Positions 53,389 through 62,007 of a DNA stretch of 64,000 nucleotides are shown piece after piece. Every line of letters begins with the position of its first letter. Position 1 is the stretch's first letter. Under the pieces are notes generated by a model, which saw nothing but the letters and a program-made list of their open reading frames with translations, made no database searches and had not been told where the DNA came from. The position numbers and the translations under genes were made by a program. Source of the DNA: Paenibacillus tundrae (GTDB taxonomy: Bacteria > Bacillota > Bacilli > Paenibacillales > Paenibacillaceae); NCBI RefSeq assembly GCF_030812775.1, contig NZ_JAUSTI010000016.1, positions 1-64,000 on the forward strand, written 5' to 3'.

Positions 53389-54339
53389 ATGAAACTGGAT
53401 CGTTTATTAGCCATCGTGGTGCTGCTGGTCAATCGAGGTCGTGTACAGGCCAAGGATCTAGCGGATACGTTTGAAGTGTCTATCCGTACCATTTATAGAG
53501 ATATCGACACGTTGGGTCAAGCCGGCATCCCTGTCGTCACGTATCAAGGTGCTAGCGGCGGAATTGGTCTTGCAGAGGGTTATCGACTTGACCGTAACGT
53601 GCTAACAGATCAGGATCTGGCATCCATCGTGACTGCACTGCGTAGTATCTCTACTTCTCATAGCAACGTGGCACGGGACCTCTTGGTCGAGAAGCTCAGC
53701 AGTATTGTACCCGAAGCCAAAAATGAAGATTTCCAGTCTAATACGAGCCGCTTCATTGTCGATTATTCAACCTGGACACATCCCGAAGCATTGCAGCTCA
53801 AGCTTCAGTTGATCGAATCGGGGATGGATCAGTCACGGCTCATCACCTTCACCTATTGCAGTGCTGGAGGGAATCAGACGATCCGAACTGTTGAACCCCA
53901 CACGCTGGTGCTCAAGCGGCATTCTTGGTACCTCTATGCATTCTGTCATGAGCGGAATCAATTCCGCATGTTCAAGCTAGTCCGTATGCGAGATGTAACC
54001 CTTGCACAAGAACATTTTGAGCGAAGAATTATACAACCACATGGTAGACCCTGGCAGCAAGAATGGGTAGCACCCGACAACGAGGCTCCTCTGACCCTGC
54101 GATTTCACGCTCGCGCCCGCCATCTAGCAGAAGAATGGTTTGGCATTGAAAATGTCATTCCCGATGGAAACGGATATTACATCAGCCAGGTCGCCTTTCC
54201 AGAAGATAACTGGTTGTACGGCTTCATTTTGGGCTTTGGAGCAGATGTCGAGGTGTTAGAGCCAGAGCATATCCGAGTTACAATACGACAAATGGCAGAA
54301 CAGATTGTACAAAATTATACTTCTGCATCTCAAACCTGA
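53389..54339 (+). CDS. YafY/WYL-domain transcriptional regulator
   Basis: This 316-residue regulator has an N-terminal HTH_11 winged helix (KDLADTFEVSIRTIYRDIDTLGQAGIPV, residues 20-50). A central WYL domain has VEPHTLVLKRHSWYLYAFCHERNQFRMFKLVRMRD. Such proteins bind a small ligand or nucleic acid through WYL. GAAAGG lies before the ATG. It precedes a zinc-ribbon/GyrI-like gene by 67 bases, a pair seen repeatedly in Firmicutes, and probably controls it. Confidence 0.92.
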   Translation: MKLDRLLAIVVLLVNRGRVQAKDLADTFEVSIRTIYRDIDTLGQAGIPVVTYQGASGGIGLAEGYRLDRNVLTDQDLASIVTALRSISTSHSNVARDLLVEKLSSIVPEAKNEDFQSNTSRFIVDYSTWTHPEALQLKLQLIESGMDQSRLITFTYCSAGGNQTIRTVEPHTLVLKRHSWYLYAFCHERNQFRMFKLVRMRDVTLAQEHFERRIIQPHGRPWQQEWVAPDNEAPLTLRFHARARHLAEEWFGIENVIPDGNGYYISQVAFPEDNWLYGFILGFGADVEVLEPEHIRVTIRQMAEQIVQNYTSASQT

Positions 54340-54406
54340 CAGACTGCTGTCCAGTTCCCCTCAGTATACTTTCCATATATCCAGTTACAACTATTGAGGA
54401 GGAATT

Positions 54407-55282
54407 ATGATGAACACGACGTTATGCCAAAGCTGCGGTATGCCACTAACAACTCCAGCACAGTTCGGAACAGAGGCTGATGGGAATGCTACAAGAGAGT
54501 ATTGTATCTACTGTTATAAGAACGGGCAGTTCGAACAGCCTAACATTCCACTAGAAGGTATGATTGAAATGTGCACCGCAATTCTCAAGGGGGAAGGCAT
54601 GGATGAAGAGTCTGCACGATCTATGCTGCAGAATCAGCTTCCTTATTTGAAACGATGGAATGGCACAGTAGAGAGAGGAACCTCGGCACGCTTAGGGGAC
54701 GATTCAAATGATACATCTGGCTCTTCTGTTCCAACTGGCTTCACTAATCCCGCTAATTCAACTATTGCTACGGAGTCGTATGGTCTGAGCGGTGCGCTTC
54801 TTGGATTGTCTGAGCCTGTTCGTTATGTGACTCTTCCGGCGAAACGTCTTGCGGGTGTGTCTGCGAGAACAACCAATGCAATTGAGATCAGTGGCAAAGG
54901 CTGCATTCAAGGCTTGTGGAATCAGTATTTCCCCTCTGACCAACTGCCTGCACCTGAGGTAGCTCGCTATGGCTGTTACAGCGACTATACAGACGGTATT
55001 ACCGGGGAGTACACCATTCTGGTTGGTCATGAAGTGACTTTCGATGAAGTTTTGCTCGAGGGTATGGATTCAGTTGATCTGCCACCGGCTACGTACGCCG
55101 TATTCACCTCCAGAAGAGGACCTATGGCAGAAGTTGTAGGGGAAGCATGGGGCGCAGTATGGGCTTGGGCGGATCAGCATAAACGTACATTTACAGGGGA
55201 CTTTGAGCTGTATGATGAACGTAGCATCGACCCTGAGAATGTTCAGGTAGATGTGTATATTGCTGTTCAATCCATGCAATAG
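54407..55282 (+). CDS. Zinc-ribbon plus GyrI-like effector-binding protein
   Basis: This 291-residue protein joins two modules. Residues 5-80 form a putative zinc ribbon (PF12674-like) with CQSCGMPL and CIYCYKNG. A Ser/Thr-rich linker follows (about 88-130), then an AraC effector-binding/GyrI-like domain (VRYVTLPAKRLAGVSART to the end, with LPPATYAVFTSRRG). GGAGG lies before tandem ATGs. It may bind and sequester a small hydrophobic compound and is probably controlled by the adjacent WYL regulator. Confidence 0.85.
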   Translation: MMNTTLCQSCGMPLTTPAQFGTEADGNATREYCIYCYKNGQFEQPNIPLEGMIEMCTAILKGEGMDEESARSMLQNQLPYLKRWNGTVERGTSARLGDDSNDTSGSSVPTGFTNPANSTIATESYGLSGALLGLSEPVRYVTLPAKRLAGVSARTTNAIEISGKGCIQGLWNQYFPSDQLPAPEVARYGCYSDYTDGITGEYTILVGHEVTFDEVLLEGMDSVDLPPATYAVFTSRRGPMAEVVGEAWGAVWAWADQHKRTFTGDFELYDERSIDPENVQVDVYIAVQSMQ

Positions 55283-55338
55283 ATTGTTATTTTATGTGAT
55301 AGCAATGCTTGATCTTAAATTATAGGACCATATTTAAC

Positions 55339-55370
55339 GAGCTATCGGAGGAGTCCGATGGCTCTTTGTT
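55339..55370 (+). terminator. Terminator of the WYL-zinc ribbon operon
   Basis: GAGCTATCGGA pairs with TCCGATGGCTC (one wobble) around GGAG, followed by TTTGTT. It lies 57 bases past the zinc-ribbon gene stop. Confidence 0.75.
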
Positions 55371-55747
55371 ATGTGTACTTTTAGCGAATCATTTTAACCA
55401 ATGATTGATCACTTTCTAGAGTCAAATCAACGCCAATGACTTATTTTTTGCGCAATCTGATAACCCCACTCCCTTCAAACAACGGTCTAAGGTACCAAGT
55501 TACTTAGCAATTCCCGTACCTATTCAACCAGACAATATGTCTTAATCAGGGGATGGTTGACTTATTTAAAATTGGGTCTATTCACTTAACAACCGATTCT
55601 ATCCTCCCATTTGTTCCCTTCGAAATACAGTTCTTTATTCCTGAATTTCTCTAAAAACGTTTACATCTTTCAAATACCGGGTAAAATCACTACAATCCAA
55701 TTGGAATTACATCATAGATTTGCCCATTTCGCATAACAAGTCACATG
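55371..55747. other. Intergenic region with a possible alternative-sigma promoter
   Basis: No gene is visible. Near its right end GTTTAC (55659-55664) and GGGTAA (55679-55684) are 14 bases apart, a spacing and sequence like sigma-B or sigma-F promoters, and could feed the small downstream gene. This is a weak inference. Confidence 0.3.
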
Positions 55748-55761
55748 TACCTATATAGGTA
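55748..55761. promoter_or_regulatory. Perfect 14-base palindrome upstream of a small gene
   Basis: TACCTATATAGGTA reads the same on both strands and lies 43 bases before the ATG of the 55-codon gene. It may be an operator; no regulator is identified. Confidence 0.4.
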
Positions 55762-55804
55762 TAAAACATGAATACATAGAAAATGCATCAAAGGAGGAAC
55801 CAAG

Positions 55805-55972
55805 ATGATCCGCATGCCTATTCAGCAAATGATCCCGTATCACCACCAATATCCGCGCAACACGGCGACCAATGCTCCAAAAAAGGAGAATGAGAGTACT
55901 CAAGGTCTATCCTTTCATGAAATTTTGCAACAAAAGATTGCCAATAAGAACGCTACTCCATCTATGCGCTAA
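55805..55972 (+). CDS. Small unknown protein of 55 residues
   Basis: This short frame has an excellent ribosome binding site, AAAGGAGG, eight bases before the ATG. The product starts MIRMPIQQMIPYHHQYPRN, is rich in Gln, Asn and Lys, and ends with a likely amphipathic helix GLSFHEILQQKIANK. No signal peptide or membrane segment is seen. The FHEILQQKI type helix recalls short flagellar or sporulation adaptor proteins, but I cannot assign it. A perfect palindrome lies upstream and a weak hairpin (56022-56052) downstream. Confidence 0.6.
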   Translation: MIRMPIQQMIPYHHQYPRNTATNAPKKENESTQGLSFHEILQQKIANKNATPSMR

Positions 55973-56279
55973 TATATTACGACCTAATCGTCTCTTGTTC
56001 TTATTCGGTTACAACCAGCTTACCGTCCTTCCAGAACGCTAGGGATGACGGTTATTCGCTGTTGTCGAGTACACACCAATCAGATCAGATGATGAACTAC
56101 TAACAAGCGATAGCCTTCGTCCTCATGCACGAGGCAGTCCCGTCAGGTTGACGGTTAGCTTGGCATTGTACGAGCGTATTCAGTATGTACAGTGCCCTGC
56201 CCGCCCTCTATAATGGGTTAAACACTCAGGCAAGCCTAGGCTGCTCACGGGTAGCTGAAGCCATTAGGGGGAAGATACC

Positions 56280-56969
56280 ATGATTACCATCAGTTGTTTT
56301 CACGCTCACTATTCCAACATCACACTTATCGAAGAAGCTCTCTCTGCCTATGCGGTTGAACTCGTACATTATGTTGATCCCGGGCTGGATCGGCTTAAAC
56401 ATGATGTAGACTTCTCGGACACCATAACGAAGGACAAAATATCCCAAACCCTGCAATGGATTGAACGCTGCCATACCGATGCCATTCTTGTGACCTGCAC
56501 CCTGTTTGCTGCAGTTCTAGATCAGGAAGCACAGAATATTACCATTCCTGTCATCGGCATTGATGATCCACTGCTAGCGGAGATACAACGTATGGACAAT
56601 GAATACATATTTGCTTTTACGAACCCGGCTACAGTTGAAGGTACAATGGCACGGGTAAATCGGGCTTTACAACAGGATTATGAGAAAGGGCAGAACTTTG
56701 TTACCGAGGCACCTCAGCCAGAAGCCGTGTGCATTCCTGGGACGTTTCAATTGATTATGCGCGGTGACAAGGAAGGTTATCTTGCAGCAGTACGTGAAGG
56801 ATTACAGTCTATTGCTGGGCAGCATCCCGGCAAAACGGTAGTCGCAGCCCAATTATCCATGGCGCCGGCTGCTGCGCGAGTTACAGTAGAGACCGGTATT
56901 GCGATCCATAGCCCTTTGGCATTGCTTGCAACATATTTGGAGAAGAAGGTAGGCATGGCACCGCAATAG
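56280..56969 (+). CDS. Asp/Glu racemase superfamily-like protein
   Basis: This 229-residue cytosolic protein has two Rossmann-like halves, as in Asp/Glu/hydantoin racemases. A Cys occupies the expected place in AILVTCTLFAAVLD near residue 77, followed by IPVIGIDDPLLAEI. The second catalytic Cys is not evident: the matching C-terminal stretch KTVVAAQLSMAPAA has none. It may therefore be a divergent, perhaps non-racemising, member. GGGGGAAG precedes the ATG. A bidirectional hairpin follows. Confidence 0.75.
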   Translation: MITISCFHAHYSNITLIEEALSAYAVELVHYVDPGLDRLKHDVDFSDTITKDKISQTLQWIERCHTDAILVTCTLFAAVLDQEAQNITIPVIGIDDPLLAEIQRMDNEYIFAFTNPATVEGTMARVNRALQQDYEKGQNFVTEAPQPEAVCIPGTFQLIMRGDKEGYLAAVREGLQSIAGQHPGKTVVAAQLSMAPAAARVTVETGIAIHSPLALLATYLEKKVGMAPQ

Positions 56970-57046
56970 ATGTTGGAATTGGTTTGCTGTCTATGCCTAT
57001 TTCTCGTTTATATTTAAGGTAAATAAAATATTTCATAATATTTCAA

Positions 57047-57078
57047 AAAAGAGAACGATTTAAAAATCGTTCTCTTTT
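57047..57078. terminator. Bidirectional terminator
   Basis: AAAAGAGAACGATT pairs perfectly with AATCGTTCTCTTTT around a four-base loop. T tracts follow on both strands. Confidence 0.85.
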
Positions 57079-57113
57079 ACACATGTTACTTAATGAGAGA
57101 GGTGAATAATTAA

Positions 57114-57203
57114 ATGCGATTTTTATATATTCTTATCTTGTTCCTAGTGGGTATGGGCTGCTCTGCATTTCTGCATGCTGGTAACCTTAAGCTTAAGCTA
57201 TGA
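57114..57203 (+). CDS. Possible 29-residue hydrophobic or lipoprotein-like peptide
   Basis: The frame starts at an ATG with GAGAGG upstream and encodes MRFLYILILFLVGMGCSAFL followed by a short basic end. GMGC resembles a lipobox. It ends just before the thiC stop on the other strand. It could be a real membrane peptide or a chance frame. Confidence 0.35.
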   Translation: MRFLYILILFLVGMGCSAFLHAGNLKLKL

Positions 57204-57226
57204 AAGCCTGTCATCTCCGAATTTTC

Positions 57227-59032
57227 TTAGGAACGCATCCGATATTCCTCAGCCTTCGCCTGCATCCCTGCGGCAACCGCCTCCTGCTCGGACAATCCCT
57301 TGTCTGCAGCAAATTTGCGAATATCCTGCGTGATGCGCATACTACAGAACTTCGGCCCACACATCGAGCAGAAGTGGGCTTCCTTGGCTCCCTCGGCGGG
57401 CAACGTCTCGTCATGATAAGAGAGTGCACGTTCCGGGTCAAGAGACAGATTGAATTGGTCGCGCCAGCGGAATTCGAATCTAGCCTTGGACAAGGCATCA
57501 TCTCGGCGTTGAGCTCGGGGATGACCTTTAGCTAGGTCAGCGGCATGTGCTGCGATTTTGTAGGCGATGACTCCCTCTCGTACATCATCTTTGTTAGGCA
57601 GCCCCAAATGTTCCTTCGGTGTAACATAACAGAGCATGGATGTCCCTAACCAGCCAATCATCGCCGCTCCAATGGCTGAAGTAATGTGATCATAACCCGG
57701 AGCAATGTCAGTTGTCAGGGGTCCCAACGTATAGAACGGAGCCTCTTTACAGATTTCCATCTGTAGATCCACATTCTCCTTGATCTTATGCATCGGCACA
57801 TGCCCCGGCCCTTCAATCATCACCTGTACATCATGCTTCCACGCAATCTGCGTTAACTCGCCCAGTGTAGCCAGCTCTGCCATCTGAGCTTCGTCATTAG
57901 CATCATAGATACTCCCCGGACGCAATCCATCCCCAAGCGAGAATGCCACATCATACCTTTTCATAATTTCACAGATCTCTTCAAAATGCGTATACAAAAA
58001 GTTCTCTTGATGATGTGCCAGACACCATGCTGCCATAATAGATCCACCCCGGGACACAATGCCCGTCATGCGTTTGACTGTCATCGGGATATAGCGCAGT
58101 AAGACACCTGCATGGATGGTGAAATAGTCTACGCCCTGCTCTGCCTGCTCGATGAGTGTGTCTCGGTACAATTCCCATGTTAGTGCTTCCGCTTCGCCAT
58201 TGACCTTCTCCAGCGCCTGATAGAGTGGCACAGTACCGATCGGTACTGGAGAATTACGAATGATCCATTCCCGCGTGGTATGGATATCCTTGCCGGTAGA
58301 GAGATCCATAACGGTATCCGAGCCCCAGCGTACAGCCCAGGTCATTTTCTCCACTTCTGCTTCGATGGAGGAAGAGACAGCAGAATTCCCGATATTCGCG
58401 TTGATCTTCACATGAAAATGTCGACCAATCAACATGGGCTCACTTTCAGGATGATTGATGTTGGACGGTAGAATCGCTCGGCCACTGGCCAGCTCTTGTC
58501 GCACAAACTCCGGCTCTACTCCCTCACGAATCGCGGCAAACTCCATCTCTGGCGTAATGATGCCCTGGCGTGCATAGTGCATCTGCGTTACACATCGCCC
58601 AGCCTGAGCACGCAGCGGCTTGCCACGCAGACCTGGGTAGGCTTCAGCCCCGCTTCTTCTGCTCCCCGCCTTCAGCCCGTTATCTTCCGGTTTCACCGTA
58701 CGTCCTGCATAAGCCTCCACATCCTCACGCTCCGTAATCCAGCGCGTGCGCAATGCGGGTAGCCCTGCCCGGATATCTGCGTGAAAGTCAGGATCGGTCA
58801 TCGGGCCGCTCGTATCGTACACACGCAGCGGCTCATTATGCTCCACCCCTTGGGGAGTACTCGTGTCATGAAGGGCTATTTCACGCTCAGGTACAGCAAT
58901 GTCCGGACGTGAGCCCTGAATGTATACTTTACGGCTGCCGGGAAAAGGTTTAACCCCTCCAGCCGCACCTGTTTCTTTTGCCATCTGCGCTTCTGTATTC
59001 CCTTGTCCCATCATCGGTTGTCCTGTACTCAT
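57227..59032 (-). CDS. thiC: Phosphomethylpyrimidine synthase ThiC
   Basis: This protein of about 601 residues is a radical SAM enzyme that rearranges aminoimidazole ribotide into the thiamine pyrimidine HMP-P. Near the C-terminus is the cluster motif CSMCGPKFC. Core stretches include HFHVKINANIGNSAVSSSIEAEVEKM, FTIHAGVLLRYIP and VMIEGPGHVPMHKI. The ATG chosen lies nine bases after GAGGAGG; earlier in-frame starts lack a site. Length is typical. A TPP riboswitch and terminator lie in the leader, so it is repressed by thiamine pyrophosphate. Confidence 0.97.
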   Translation of the reverse strand: MSTGQPMMGQGNTEAQMAKETGAAGGVKPFPGSRKVYIQGSRPDIAVPEREIALHDTSTPQGVEHNEPLRVYDTSGPMTDPDFHADIRAGLPALRTRWITEREDVEAYAGRTVKPEDNGLKAGSRRSGAEAYPGLRGKPLRAQAGRCVTQMHYARQGIITPEMEFAAIREGVEPEFVRQELASGRAILPSNINHPESEPMLIGRHFHVKINANIGNSAVSSSIEAEVEKMTWAVRWGSDTVMDLSTGKDIHTTREWIIRNSPVPIGTVPLYQALEKVNGEAEALTWELYRDTLIEQAEQGVDYFTIHAGVLLRYIPMTVKRMTGIVSRGGSIMAAWCLAHHQENFLYTHFEEICEIMKRYDVAFSLGDGLRPGSIYDANDEAQMAELATLGELTQIAWKHDVQVMIEGPGHVPMHKIKENVDLQMEICKEAPFYTLGPLTTDIAPGYDHITSAIGAAMIGWLGTSMLCYVTPKEHLGLPNKDDVREGVIAYKIAAHAADLAKGHPRAQRRDDALSKARFEFRWRDQFNLSLDPERALSYHDETLPAEGAKEAHFCSMCGPKFCSMRITQDIRKFAADKGLSEQEAVAAGMQAKAEEYRMRS

Positions 59033-59285
59033 CGTCTTTGTCTCCTCCTCATTGGTATTCACGACTGCATCACTTCGTTTCCATGGCGGGCGCATCTAAC
59101 CTGGAGACGATCCATACAAGGAGCAATGACAACCTTCCCTAGAGAGACAATATACAGTAAGACAACATACGGCAGAGAACGATTCATTCACCGAGCTCAT
59201 TCGAATAGATTCCATAACTGATTCCAGCCTCAGTTCTCTCATCGAAAGTATCCCTAAAGCCAGACTCTGTCTCTGCTCACTGTAT

Positions 59286-59316
59286 ATAAAAAAGCCGGTT
59301 CCCAAGGGAACCGGCT
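59286..59316 (-). terminator. TPP riboswitch expression-platform terminator
   Basis: AGCCGGTTCCC pairs perfectly with GGGAACCGGCT around two bases, and on the minus strand TTTTTTAT follows. A second stem, CCGAACTC/GAGTTCGG (59346-59366), lies between aptamer and terminator and may be part of the switch. Confidence 0.88.
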
Positions 59317-59407
59317 ATGTCCATCACCAATAGATGTGCCGATTACCGAACTCTAATCGAGTTCGGCCATAGGTTACATCCCATTGATGTTCGTGGTTGA
59401 TTGGCCG

Positions 59408-59503
59408 ATTACTTCCCTACGCTGGTATGATCCAGATCAGGTGCAAAGGGTCCAGAATCTCATGCGATTCCGTCTCAGTCCGGACAATTCGGACTCCCCT
59501 AGT
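59408..59503 (-). ncRNA. TPP (thi-box) riboswitch aptamer
   Basis: On the minus strand the aptamer starts ACTAGGGGAGTCC. It contains ACTGAGAC, GACCCTTTGCACCTGATC and TGGATCATACCAGCG, and closes with TAGGGAAGT, the conserved thi-box order. It lies upstream of thiC. Confidence 0.95.
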
Positions 59504-59680
59504 AACGTTAACAAGTTGCGGCAAGTACACCGCAATGTCCTATTCAATTCATCAAGCCCCGCTTGGGCTGTCCATAACAGGATAGCTCAACCGAGGACGA
59601 AAAACAACCTTTATGTTCCAGAATCGGCAGATTCATCATGACATGTATGTCCATAAGAGCGTTATTGTTGAATAACCTCA

Positions 59681-60424
59681 TTAAGATAACATCAAGCCCA
59701 TCTGAGCAGCCGCTTCCTTGAGCACTGGTGCATACTCATGTAACGTCTCTTGTGATAGACGGCTGACAGGCCCTGATACAGACAATGCGGCAGCGATTTG
59801 GCCTTTGCGATCCATAATCGGTACAGATACCGCCGCAGCTCCGGGCTCGCGCTCTTCATAACTCGTTGCATAACCATGCTCCAGAATATCCCTCATCTGC
59901 GCTAGATAGACCTTAGGATCGATAAAGACAGGCCATTCCGGCCCATTCATCAGCTCCTCACGATCCTCTTCCGTAGCAAAAGCCATCAGCACCTTACTGG
60001 ACGCACCTACGGATAAAGGAAGGCGCACACCAACAGGAGCTACACGCCGTATAGCTTGATCGCTCTGAACAGCTTGAATTCGAATCCGTTCACTACCATC
60101 TCGCAAATACAAGCTAACCGTCTCCCCGAGTCGATCTCTCAGACGCTCCATCGCAGGTAGAAGAAGAATGGCAGGATCATCGCTACGGGACATGTGCGCG
60201 GAAAGCTCCCAGATCCGGATACCAAGTCGATACTTCTCAGTAGCTGCATCCCGGATAACAAATCCACGTTCCTCTAAGGTTGCCATCAGCCGGTGAACCG
60301 TGCTTTTGTGCAGACCAATCTGACTGGCAATCTCGGTAAGCCCCAGATCACTCCGAGTTGTGAAGCACAATAATATATCCAAGGCTCGTTCCACAGCCCT
60401 GACGGTCAACTTGCGGTCTTCCAT
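59681..60424 (-). CDS. IclR-family transcriptional regulator
   Basis: This protein of about 247 residues has an N-terminal winged helix (SDLGLTEIASQIGLHKSTVHRLMATLEERGFV). The IclR effector domain follows, with SVGASSKVLMAFATEED near 140 and ALSVSGPVSRLS near the end. IclR proteins respond to small carboxylates or aromatic acids. The ATG chosen follows GAGGAGG. A palindrome and sigma-A promoter lie directly upstream, so autoregulation is likely. It points away from an alpha/beta hydrolase gene 340 bases off, a possible target. Confidence 0.92.
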   Translation of the reverse strand: MEDRKLTVRAVERALDILLCFTTRSDLGLTEIASQIGLHKSTVHRLMATLEERGFVIRDAATEKYRLGIRIWELSAHMSRSDDPAILLLPAMERLRDRLGETVSLYLRDGSERIRIQAVQSDQAIRRVAPVGVRLPLSVGASSKVLMAFATEEDREELMNGPEWPVFIDPKVYLAQMRDILEHGYATSYEEREPGAAAVSVPIMDRKGQIAAALSVSGPVSRLSQETLHEYAPVLKEAAAQMGLMLS

Positions 60425-60442
60425 GACACTAAGCCTCCTCAT

Positions 60443-60459
60443 GTTTCATCACATGAAAC
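60443..60459. promoter_or_regulatory. Probable operator of the IclR regulator
   Basis: GTTTCAT-CAC-ATGAAAC is a perfect 7-3-7 palindrome in the short stretch between the promoter -10 and the IclR start codon. This position suits autorepression. Confidence 0.55.
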
Positions 60460-60471
60460 TTGGTTACATAA

Positions 60472-60500
60472 ATTATATGAGAAACGATCTCATCTGTAAA
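60472..60500 (-). promoter_or_regulatory. Sigma-A promoter of the IclR gene
   Basis: On the minus strand TTTACA (60500-60495) and TATAAT (60477-60472) are separated by 17 bases. Confidence 0.7.
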
Positions 60501-60768
60501 CTAAAAAGGGGCAAAATTCTCCTTTTTATAAGACTAAATCTCCCGCGATTTGTACACTTAGGAAATGTTAACCAGATTCTCTCAGAACTATATAACAATT
60601 GCGTAACAAATGCTGCCAATCAATTGACTTTGGTTATATAGGAACATACGATAAAGATATATTGTGCATTTGTATCATTCGTTCCTGCGACTTAGGAACT
60701 ATGTATATGGGTTGGATGGTTCTCGTTGTTATCCTCAATTTCATCTGAATTTATAAGGAGGGGCAATC

Positions 60769-61782
60769 ATGTATTCGACATCCCAGAGCGAAGCCCCGCT
60801 GCAAACGAAAGTGTCCGATCTGCCTACTTCGTTATCGCCAAGGCTAATTCGGTTCAAGCATATTATCGTAGCGTTGCTGCTCTCCGTGGTATTCTTTCTA
60901 CTCTTTTGTTTCATTGCACTACACGGTTACATTGCCTGGGTTTTATCCAACCCAACGGTAGCCCCTGTCTTCTCTAATCCGATGCAAGCGAGGAATATGA
61001 AGTATGAAGACATTACGTTCCCTGCGGCAGATGGAAGCCGAACGATGCAAGGCTGGTATATTCCTGCCGACAAAGATGTGAACAAAACGATTATCTTCAG
61101 TCATGGCTATGGTGCCAACCGTGAGGAAACCTGGGTTCCGATGTATGACCTTGCCCATTATGCGCACCAACTTGGATTTAACGTCATTATGTTCGATTAT
61201 GGTTTCGCCTCTCAGGTGAATAAAGCAGTCGCTACAGGTGGAAAAGCAGAATCACAACAGTTGCTGGGTGCCATTCAAACGGCGAAGCAACGAGGGGCTG
61301 AGGAGCTCGTCGTATGGGGATTCTCCATGGGTGCCGGCACAGCATTACAGACAGGCCTTCTCACCGAGGATGTCGATGCGATGATTCTGGACAGTACCTT
61401 CTTACTTGAACCAGATACGTTGTATCACAACATTCATAATCAGATCAATCTTCCACGCCAACCTACACTTGAGATTATGAAGCTGTTGTTCCCGGTTCTG
61501 AACGGCACTGGATTACAGCAAATTCCGTATCAAGAGGTCAAAAAAGAGGATTATGCTTTCCCGATTTTCTTCATTCACGGTACGGAAGATGAGAAGGCGC
61601 CTTATCCAATCGCGGAGTTGCTCGCCGCCAATCAGACCAATGCAAATTCAGAGGAATGGATCGTGGACGGAGCCCATCATGAGTTAATTTTCCGTGAGCA
61701 TCCCAAAGAATACCTGCGCCGTGTATCCACTTTCCTGAGCCATGTAACGAAGACCACCAGTGACGATCTGGATAGATATTAA
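60769..61782 (+). CDS. Membrane-anchored alpha/beta hydrolase
   Basis: This 337-residue protein has one membrane helix (about 25-55) followed by an alpha/beta hydrolase. Hallmarks are IIFSHGYGANREETW near 107, the nucleophile elbow VWGFSMGAGTAL near 185, FFIHGTEDEKAPY near 265 and the likely catalytic His in VDGAHHELIF near 303. It resembles the YqkD/BAAT-like group of Firmicutes. AAGGAGG precedes the ATG. Substrate unknown, probably an ester or peptide at the outer membrane face. It is monocistronic with a clear terminator. Confidence 0.88.
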   Translation: MYSTSQSEAPLQTKVSDLPTSLSPRLIRFKHIIVALLLSVVFFLLFCFIALHGYIAWVLSNPTVAPVFSNPMQARNMKYEDITFPAADGSRTMQGWYIPADKDVNKTIIFSHGYGANREETWVPMYDLAHYAHQLGFNVIMFDYGFASQVNKAVATGGKAESQQLLGAIQTAKQRGAEELVVWGFSMGAGTALQTGLLTEDVDAMILDSTFLLEPDTLYHNIHNQINLPRQPTLEIMKLLFPVLNGTGLQQIPYQEVKKEDYAFPIFFIHGTEDEKAPYPIAELLAANQTNANSEEWIVDGAHHELIFREHPKEYLRRVSTFLSHVTKTTSDDLDRY

Positions 61783-61824
61783 CATTTATGTCCTGAAGAT
61801 ATAGCTTCTGAATACGAACTACGT

Positions 61825-61850
61825 AAGAGCCCTTATAGGGCTCTTTTTTT
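61825..61850 (+). terminator. Terminator of the hydrolase gene
   Basis: AAGAGCCC pairs with GGGCTCTT around TTATA, followed by TTTTT. Confidence 0.9.
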
Positions 61851-62007
61851 ATATACATAGGACAACATCATTTATGAATATATTGATGCGATGGCTATGC
61901 ACGACATGTTCGAGGATAAAGAGATCTGGACTGTTTCAGCCTAAATTCGCTGTTAAAAAGGTTCAAATGGATTCGGAATAATACCACTGATGGGAGGATG
62001 CTTGGTT

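Noticed and set aside
57200..57535. Plus-strand frame opposite the end of thiC
   Set aside because: It is antisense to thiC, with no conserved features.
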